DNA of 64,000 bases from an uncultured Chitinophaga sp. (GTDB lineage: Bacteria > Bacteroidota > Bacteroidia > Chitinophagales > Chitinophagaceae), in assembly GCF_946479755.1 (NCBI RefSeq), contig NZ_CAMLHC010000011.1, positions 161,735 to 225,734 on the forward strand. Reading direction: 5' to 3'. The notes below the pieces were generated by a model. It ran no database searches. It was given only the letters and a program-made list of their open reading frames with translations, and had not been told where the DNA came from. Below, piece by piece: positions 58,201-64,000 of this stretch (within the stretch, counting starts at the first letter, position 1; each line of letters starts with the position of its first letter). The position numbers and the translations under genes were made by a program.

Positions 58201-59190
58201 ATGAAACCCGGATTTCATACCATAACACATCACTATGGTGTTAATTTAGTGATTTGCTTTCTTGGCTTGCACCATATCAATATGGGACGCTTAAAAGTGC
58301 GGACAGCCCTGTATGAAAAAGAAACGTTCCCGGAGCTGTCTATTCAGGATATCAGCATGGCGTTACAGGGATGGGGCATCCGGCATGTGCTGAAAACGGC
58401 CCCCTGTCATATAACCGATGCCACTGTTTTTCCAACGATGGCCGTTGTCAGGATAGAGGAACAGGAAGTACTGGCCATCGTTGAAAAAGTGGAAGACCAG
58501 CTGGCATACCTACAGTATTTTTCCGCAGAGAAGGCCGCCTTTGCTATAGATAAGCTGATAGTGCTGGAATACCTGCATGTAGAGGATATCGTTGTGGATA
58601 AAGCATTTTGCGAAGCGCATGAACAGGAGGATCTGTCCAGGCGGGAAGCATATGCTGATACCATTTTTGCCGTGGAAGATTTTTTGACAGACGAGGAATG
58701 TAACTATATGATGGATTACTGTGAACAACATCAGCTGTTCAACAGAAGCATGACCGGGGCAGCTGATGGTGCCAGCGAGGTAACAGCAAACAGGACCAGC
58801 TACTCGGCGTTTATTGCCAGCTGCCGGCAGGATGCCATGTTTAGCAGTATCATAGCGCGGGCCGCGGACCTGATGGAAGTGGAAACAGCGCGGGTAGAAG
58901 ATTTACAGTGTGTGCGTTATGGACAAGGGCAGGAGTATAGGCCCCATTTTGATTCTTTTGAACGAGGCCTGAAGCGCAAGGCTACATTATTAGTTTACCT
59001 GAATGATGATTTCGAAGGGGGAGAAACAATTTTCCCGGAAATAGGTATCAGTGTCAGCCCAAAGAAGGGGATGGCTTTAGCCTTTATAAACCTCGATGAA
59101 CAGCACAATGACCTGGTCTACTCCCTTCATGGAGGCGCGCCTGTGACGGCCGGCACAAAATACGCCTGTAACATATGGATTCATGTGTGA
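58201..59190 (+). CDS. Prolyl-4-hydroxylase fused to degenerate C39-peptidase-like domain
   Basis: 329 residues in two parts. Residues about 1-145 resemble C39 bacteriocin-peptidase domains (short helices, then SIQDISMALQGWGI, then a beta-part with FPTMAVVRIEEQEVLAIVEKV). The nucleophile Cys motif (DCGPA) is absent, so it should bind but not cut a GG leader. Residues about 155-329 are a P4H-type Fe(II)/2-oxoglutarate domain with H249-x-D251, H310 and the 2-oxoglutarate Lys320 all present. The upstream gene encodes a GG-leader peptide with ten core prolines. Together these point to leader-guided proline hydroxylation (inference). No signal peptide is evident. Confidence 0.82.
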   Translation: MKPGFHTITHHYGVNLVICFLGLHHINMGRLKVRTALYEKETFPELSIQDISMALQGWGIRHVLKTAPCHITDATVFPTMAVVRIEEQEVLAIVEKVEDQLAYLQYFSAEKAAFAIDKLIVLEYLHVEDIVVDKAFCEAHEQEDLSRREAYADTIFAVEDFLTDEECNYMMDYCEQHQLFNRSMTGAADGASEVTANRTSYSAFIASCRQDAMFSSIIARAADLMEVETARVEDLQCVRYGQGQEYRPHFDSFERGLKRKATLLVYLNDDFEGGETIFPEIGISVSPKKGMALAFINLDEQHNDLVYSLHGGAPVTAGTKYACNIWIHV

Positions 59191-59635
59191 TGGTTAGAGG
59201 GATCGGAAGCGGCTTAAAATGTACTTAAAAATCCATTAAAATTAACTTAAACGGAATGGTAAGATAGTTCGGACTGCTGCTATTTAACTACCTGTGAAAA
59301 AAACGAGGCCTGTTTGTAAAATATTTTTTTTCAATAGTAATAAAGCTGTAATATTGATAAACAGACACGATAGAAAAACCCAGTCGAAGCGCCATAGTCT
59401 TTAAGCAAATCTGAATAACCCGCATTTCAATCTGACATATTGGAAACAACTGCTGAACGTGCATATGAGAATAGTCACGATGATGACGGTCTTATTTACC
59501 GGTGAGTGATTAAAGCTCGCTTGTCCTTTTATTACGTGTACATTAAACATTAGCTGTGAAATGCAGCTATAGAGACCCTGTTTTTTCATGCAAACACGAT
59601 AGCAAATCTAAAATCCAAACCCAAAATCTTAACCG
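59191..59635. other. 445-base non-coding gap
   Basis: AT-rich spacer between the hydroxylase and the metallopeptidase gene. No ORF with coding character, no RNA gene and no strong terminator were seen. It probably holds the promoter of the M57 gene. Confidence 0.5.
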
Positions 59636-60460
59636 ATGAAAAATCAAGCATTCTTTTTACTGATCTGCCTGCTGGCGGGATCACTTATCACTTCATGCCA
59701 AAAAGACAATAAACAAAGCAGCACAGAAAAACCCACTATCTCCAATGATGTACTGGCGCAGATCAAGGCGAAAGGTTTCAGTACCAGTAACGTCCATGCT
59801 GTAAAAGGCGGTTATCTTGTGGAAGGAGATATTTTCTTGCGTACGCAAGATCTCAGTAAGAAAGCCCAAAACAATAAAGTAAGAGTGGCCAAGACAGAAC
59901 AGTATTCCACCAATAACCTGGTAGCCAGCCTGCCGCGCGTGATCACCGTGAAGGTCACCGGCCTGGGCACCGCCTTTGTACAAGGCACCGACCTGGCCAT
60001 ACAACGTTATAATGCGTTGAACCTGCGTATTCAGTTCCAGCGTGTTACCAGCGGTAGTGCGGACATCACCATTCAGGGTTTCTATGAAGGTCCCGTTGGT
60101 GGCTATATTACCTTGGGGTCATCCGGTTTTCCCACTGACGCCGGCGATCCATTTGATCTTATAGAGATGAATACCCACCCGTATGCTTACGGCAGCAACC
60201 CGAACGTACAGTACGTAGGCTCTGTGATCCAGCATGAAATAGGGCACTGCATCGGCATGCGCCATACGGACTATATGGACCGCTCCTACAGCTGCGGAGG
60301 TAATCCGATAGACGAAGGCGACGGTGGGGTAGGTGCGGTATATCTGCCCGGTACCCCCAGCTATCCGGACGCTAACTCCTGGATGCTGTCCTGCTCCAAC
60401 GGTGGTAACCGTACCTTTAATGCCAATGATATCATTGCATTAAATTACCTGTATCATTAA
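59636..60460 (+). CDS. M57-type zinc metallopeptidase lipoprotein (HEIGH motif)
   Basis: 274 residues. The signal peptide ends in a lipobox with Cys21 (SLITSCQK). The zinc site is H200-E-I-G-H204 and H210 (HExxHxxGxxH). Family: protease B / dual-action HEIGH metallopeptidases, common as exported proteins in Bacteroidota. It could mature an exported peptide such as the nearby precursor, but the 445-base gap argues for separate transcription. Usual length. Confidence 0.85.
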   Translation: MKNQAFFLLICLLAGSLITSCQKDNKQSSTEKPTISNDVLAQIKAKGFSTSNVHAVKGGYLVEGDIFLRTQDLSKKAQNNKVRVAKTEQYSTNNLVASLPRVITVKVTGLGTAFVQGTDLAIQRYNALNLRIQFQRVTSGSADITIQGFYEGPVGGYITLGSSGFPTDAGDPFDLIEMNTHPYAYGSNPNVQYVGSVIQHEIGHCIGMRHTDYMDRSYSCGGNPIDEGDGGVGAVYLPGTPSYPDANSWMLSCSNGGNRTFNANDIIALNYLYH

Positions 60461-60527
60461 CCCATCGATCAACTGCAATGCATGAAAAAAATTAAGGTTG
60501 CGCCGCGGCTATCGTGTCGGTGTGACC

Positions 60528-63500
60528 TTATTGATTCCCTTGTATCTTATACACCAGGTGCTCAATATTCATCAATGTATAGGCACTCCCGCTCAACTGT
60601 GAATACAACTTCATCGAGAACGCCCATTCTCCGCCTGCCTCCACCGGGTTATGAATGCCCTTCCATGTCTGTACGACAGTATTCAACGCGGCGGCGGTAT
60701 CGGCAGACAACGTCTGATTAGGATACAACCCAATCGGCAGGTAGGTCACCAGCCCATCGTCAGCACCGTCGGACGGCGCTACCAGCTCAAAGCCATAACG
60801 CAGCTCAAAAGTTACTTTCTGCCCTGGCATACCGCTGCCAAACAGCGCGGTGAAACAGGCATTCAGCGCATCGGTGAGGGTATCGCCCAGTGCGTTGATA
60901 TTGATACGCTTGCTGAAATTATTCAGCGGCGTGATCACGCTGGGGGCGATGATGGTATCGGTGGTGAAGATGAATGCCGGATTGGTAGGCACGTTGTCCA
61001 GTAGGTTCTGGTTGCGCTGTACATTCATCTGCGTACGCGCATTTTGCACCATGGCGAGGTTCAGGTCTGGCCATACGAGCTTAAACACCGGCCAGCCGCT
61101 GGGCGGAAGGGAGATTTCCGGCGGCACCAGGTAGGTGGTGGCGTCTTCCTGCGGGGGCTGCATCTGCAGCTGCACGAACAAACCGGTGGAAGGTAGCTGC
61201 ACGTGTACTTCCGGCCAGGTGTTGTTAGGGCCGGGCGTGGCATCCAGCTTCGTCAGCGTCAGTGAGTCCAGGTCTTCGTCGTCGCGGTAAGCCACCCTGG
61301 CATTGAAGGAGTAGCTGGACTGTGATACCATCAGGTCCTGCGGATGGGTATACAGATCGGAAGTCTTCAGGCGGGCGGACCAGTACTGTGCTACATTACC
61401 TGCCAGCGTGGCAAAGGTACCTACGGCGTTCGCTACTGCCACAGGGTCCTGTGTGCTGTTGGTGTCGGTAAGCGCCTGTAACAGCGACCATAGCGGATCG
61501 GCGACATTCACGTACTGTGCCAGCTCGGTGAACAGGTCCCTCGGTGGGGAGGCGAGCGCCTTCGGTGCTTCACCCGGTCCAAGATTGAATTCCGCCTTGA
61601 TCATCACATAGTCCTGCTCCGCATGTTGATGTGTGTATACAAACTCGTAGTTCCACAAACTTAACTTGCCGGCATCCTGTGTGCCATCGGGATAGCCCTG
61701 TACTACCTGCTGCGATACGATCTTCGGCAGCGCCGGGAAGATCCGCAACGGAATAGGTACGTCTACATCGCCGGGATCGGTGTCATGCAATGCAGCGGGT
61801 TTGGTGACGCTGTTGAGCAACGGCGTAAACGTGAGCCAGTCAGACGCATTGTAGCTTTGCGGCACATTGTCGCTGCTGATGTTAAATTCAAAATTTGACA
61901 GGTTGTACAGGAAAGACCCGGAGACATCTTTATGAAACGCCGGGTTGTCCAGCTGCAACAGGAAGTTTACATACGAATTTGCTTTGGAGAGATCTGTTTT
62001 CGCTGCCATAATGGTAAGTCCCGGCACGGAGGTACCGTCCGCCGTTTTGATATCGGCCTGCCCGTAAAGGTTGGCCGGCGGAAGCGCCGGATTGTTTTGC
62101 CATGCGGAATCCACGGCGGAATCATATTGTACCATCACAGAAGATTCGTAGGTATTAGCGAGACTGACACCCAGCATTTGCGTCATCATGTCTGCTGCGC
62201 TGAGGAGTGCCGGCTGTTTATCCGGATCGGTGACATCCAGCACGGTATTCAGCCCGGCGGCTATCTGCGGCATCAATGCGCGCTTGGCGTCCATCACTGT
62301 TTTGAGCTGGCCACGGATACCGGTGTTGTTGTACACCGCCATGGTGTAGCCCCCTGAGAGGAAGCGGTCCATGTCTTCGAGGAACCGGCGTGCCCACAGT
62401 TCTGTGTCGATGCTCTGGTAGGAAATGTTTTGCGGCGTTCCTAGCGTGCCATCGGCGGTCAGCGGCGCCACCAGTACAGGACGGGTGACAAGGTTGCTGT
62501 ACAGCGGCATCAGCGCAAAGAACCGCGGTTGTTGCTGGCCGTTCACTGTAGTGGCGCCTTTAAGTGCCACGCTCTTTATGCCGTTGTCGTCGAACTCCAC
62601 CTGCCAGAGATCCTGCGCCACGCCGGTAACCTGACCGGTGCCCAGGCGCAGTTTCGGCAAGGCGGCCATCATATCATCGGTGAACTGGTTATGGGTAAGG
62701 CTGCCCTTTGCCTCGTCGCTGTCGACCGGCGCGGGGAAATCAGATTCCGCCATTTCTACAGGCCCTGTCCCGTGAGCCGTGCCGAAGCCGGGGTAGATGA
62801 GCGAAGCAGGCCGCAGCAACCGGAGGGAAACCTGCAACGGCCCTACTGGAACGGCATACGGCCCGCCCTGACCGATATTCACGGAGAGGTTGACTTGCGC
62901 CGGCGGCAGCAAGGCCACAGCGCCCTGTTTAAACAGCATCGCGGCGGGATTGGCGTTCACGATATCATCTGCGCTTACTAATGCCTTCGCATCTGCAAAG
63001 CGGGTAATAAGACTGTTGAACGTATCGTTTGCTGCCGTGTTGATGGTCACCGTGTTGCCTTCCGGGTCGGTCGCCTGTAGCGTTACATTGGGGGCTATCA
63101 GGTTCTGGACAGCGGTGTTGGCCAGCGCAAACGCCCCGGCACTTACATTGTACAGACCTGGTACAGCCTGCGGCGCGGTGGTTTGTGCTAATAACGCCGG
63201 CGGACAAACGAATAACCCACCCGGGTTTAGTTTGCCCGATGCATCACCGATGGCGTTCACGATATCTGCCAGCGTAGCGGAAGATACCTGCCCTTGCAGC
63301 GCCGTTAATACGGCAGCAAAGGAGGGATTGGTACCCGTGTTAACGGTATAATCAGTGCCACCTACAGGTATCACCAGGTCAATGTTTGGTAAAAGTGTTC
63401 CCGGCATGTTTTCATTCAGCATCGCCAGCTGCTGACCGGCAGCGCCCAGCGACGTGTTGAAATTAAACCGGGAGGCGATTCCGTTCAGCGTATCAGCGGA

Positions 63501-64000
63501 TACTATGGTGTATGGAATACGAAGCTGCGTGGTGTCTTCCGGCCAGGACAATGTACCGGGCAGGACGAACTTACTGGCCGCGGGCAAGGCGAAGGTTGAA
63601 TTGGCCTTCAGCAATAGCTCCACAGGACAGGCATACCGGTCGGCAAACTGCTGCAGCGTATCTGGTGTATCGCCGGTGGTGATATTACTGAAGTTACCAA
63701 AGTAGAGCAACGCGCCAGGGTCAAAGAGGTCCGGCGTGGTCAGGTTGTTGGAAACAAGATCGGTCACATTTACGCCACTGCTGTTGTCTTTCAGCGTATC
63801 GTCCGGCAGCGCTACATACGTAGGGATGGTAAGCGGCTTGTCCTGCGCAAACACACCTTCAATATCCTTGTACAGATCAGCCAGCGTGGCCACGGTAATA
63901 TTCACGCCGGCATTGGCAAACAAGGCGATGACCTTATTGAAGGTATTGTTATCCGCATCTACCGTTACCACCACGTCGGTATCATCATCCACTTCCACGG
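60528..64000 (-). CDS. Very large LysM-repeat-containing protein, N-terminus outside window
   Basis: At least 1156 residues; the frame runs off the right edge, so the true start is not seen. The first 480 visible residues hold several LysM-like units (DTLQQFADRYACPVELLLKAN, SADTLNGIASRFNFN, NDTFNSLITRFADAKALVSA) spaced by beta-rich linkers. The remaining 680 residues show no domain I recognise and look soluble, without membrane helices. LysM units usually bind peptidoglycan or chitin-like glycans. The gene converges on the M57 gene with 67 bases between stops. Confidence 0.75.
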   Translation of the reverse strand, partial: VEVDDDTDVVVTVDADNNTFNKVIALFANAGVNITVATLADLYKDIEGVFAQDKPLTIPTYVALPDDTLKDNSSGVNVTDLVSNNLTTPDLFDPGALLYFGNFSNITTGDTPDTLQQFADRYACPVELLLKANSTFALPAASKFVLPGTLSWPEDTTQLRIPYTIVSADTLNGIASRFNFNTSLGAAGQQLAMLNENMPGTLLPNIDLVIPVGGTDYTVNTGTNPSFAAVLTALQGQVSSATLADIVNAIGDASGKLNPGGLFVCPPALLAQTTAPQAVPGLYNVSAGAFALANTAVQNLIAPNVTLQATDPEGNTVTINTAANDTFNSLITRFADAKALVSADDIVNANPAAMLFKQGAVALLPPAQVNLSVNIGQGGPYAVPVGPLQVSLRLLRPASLIYPGFGTAHGTGPVEMAESDFPAPVDSDEAKGSLTHNQFTDDMMAALPKLRLGTGQVTGVAQDLWQVEFDDNGIKSVALKGATTVNGQQQPRFFALMPLYSNLVTRPVLVAPLTADGTLGTPQNISYQSIDTELWARRFLEDMDRFLSGGYTMAVYNNTGIRGQLKTVMDAKRALMPQIAAGLNTVLDVTDPDKQPALLSAADMMTQMLGVSLANTYESSVMVQYDSAVDSAWQNNPALPPANLYGQADIKTADGTSVPGLTIMAAKTDLSKANSYVNFLLQLDNPAFHKDVSGSFLYNLSNFEFNISSDNVPQSYNASDWLTFTPLLNSVTKPAALHDTDPGDVDVPIPLRIFPALPKIVSQQVVQGYPDGTQDAGKLSLWNYEFVYTHQHAEQDYVMIKAEFNLGPGEAPKALASPPRDLFTELAQYVNVADPLWSLLQALTDTNSTQDPVAVANAVGTFATLAGNVAQYWSARLKTSDLYTHPQDLMVSQSSYSFNARVAYRDDEDLDSLTLTKLDATPGPNNTWPEVHVQLPSTGLFVQLQMQPPQEDATTYLVPPEISLPPSGWPVFKLVWPDLNLAMVQNARTQMNVQRNQNLLDNVPTNPAFIFTTDTIIAPSVITPLNNFSKRININALGDTLTDALNACFTALFGSGMPGQKVTFELRYGFELVAPSDGADDGLVTYLPIGLYPNQTLSADTAAALNTVVQTWKGIHNPVEAGGEWAFSMKLYSQLSGSAYTLMNIEHLVYKIQGNQ

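Noticed and set aside
1..64000. CRISPR arrays, tRNA, rRNA and insertion sequences
   Set aside because: No short regular repeats with spacers, no tRNA-like cloverleaf and no transposase frame were seen. The only long repeat is the A-domain block.

Overview
The window reads as Bacteroidota DNA, most likely a Chitinophaga-like member of the Chitinophagaceae. The evidence is a SusC/SusD pair with ECF sigma and FecR regulators, an UpxY-type NusG paralogue, large NRPS genes with moderate GC, Bacteroidota-style GG-leader peptides and an almost complete lack of strong Shine-Dalgarno sites. Genus assignment is inference. The left edge cuts into an NRPS gene and the right edge cuts into a large LysM-type gene.

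Positions 1-34931 are the core of a non-ribosomal peptide cluster that starts left of the window. Four NRPS genes give this domain order: (partial C)-A(Thr)-PCP / C-A-PCP-E / C-A-PCP | TubC dock-C-A(Ser)-PCP-C | A-PCP-C | C-lobe remnant-C-A(Thr)-PCP-C-A(dead)-PCP. Reading the ten-residue specificity codes by eye gives Thr (DFWNIGMVHK, twice) and Ser (DVWHFSLVDK). Two further codes (DARHLALLVK, DARHLSLMVK) resemble those of domains that activate the side-chain carboxyl of acidic residues. An asparagine-synthetase-like enzyme and a JmjC/FIH-like oxygenase with ankyrin repeats sit between the NRPS genes. Downstream come a ZmaM-like fusion of a ClbP-type periplasmic peptidase with a peptide ABC exporter, a second exported serine hydrolase, a small coiled-coil protein, a GT9 glycosyltransferase and an Asp/Glu racemase. 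No terminal thioesterase domain is present.

Positions 35048-38893 hold a small membrane protein, an outer-membrane beta-barrel receptor, an ECF sigma factor and a coupled membrane protein. Positions 39099-46927 look like a second arm of the cluster: an UpxY antiterminator, GT20 and GT2 glycosyltransferases, a stand-alone condensation domain on the minus strand, an M15 peptidase, a type II thioesterase and a carbamoyltransferase with an unusual inserted domain, closed by a strong terminator. The whole suggests a glycosylated, carbamoylated, hydroxylated peptide made as a pro-drug and matured during export.

Positions 47155-56153 are a sugar-uptake locus (sigma, FecR, SusC with STN domain, SusD, GH31 glycosidase), followed by a terminator. 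A lipase-3 protein (56347-57396) stands alone. Positions 57865-59190 are the most novel-looking part: a GG-leader, proline- and cysteine-rich precursor peptide, an attenuator-like hairpin, and a prolyl-4-hydroxylase fused to a degenerate C39-peptidase-like domain. This is a candidate hydroxyproline RiPP system. An M57 HEIGH metallopeptidase lipoprotein and a large minus-strand LysM-repeat protein finish the window.
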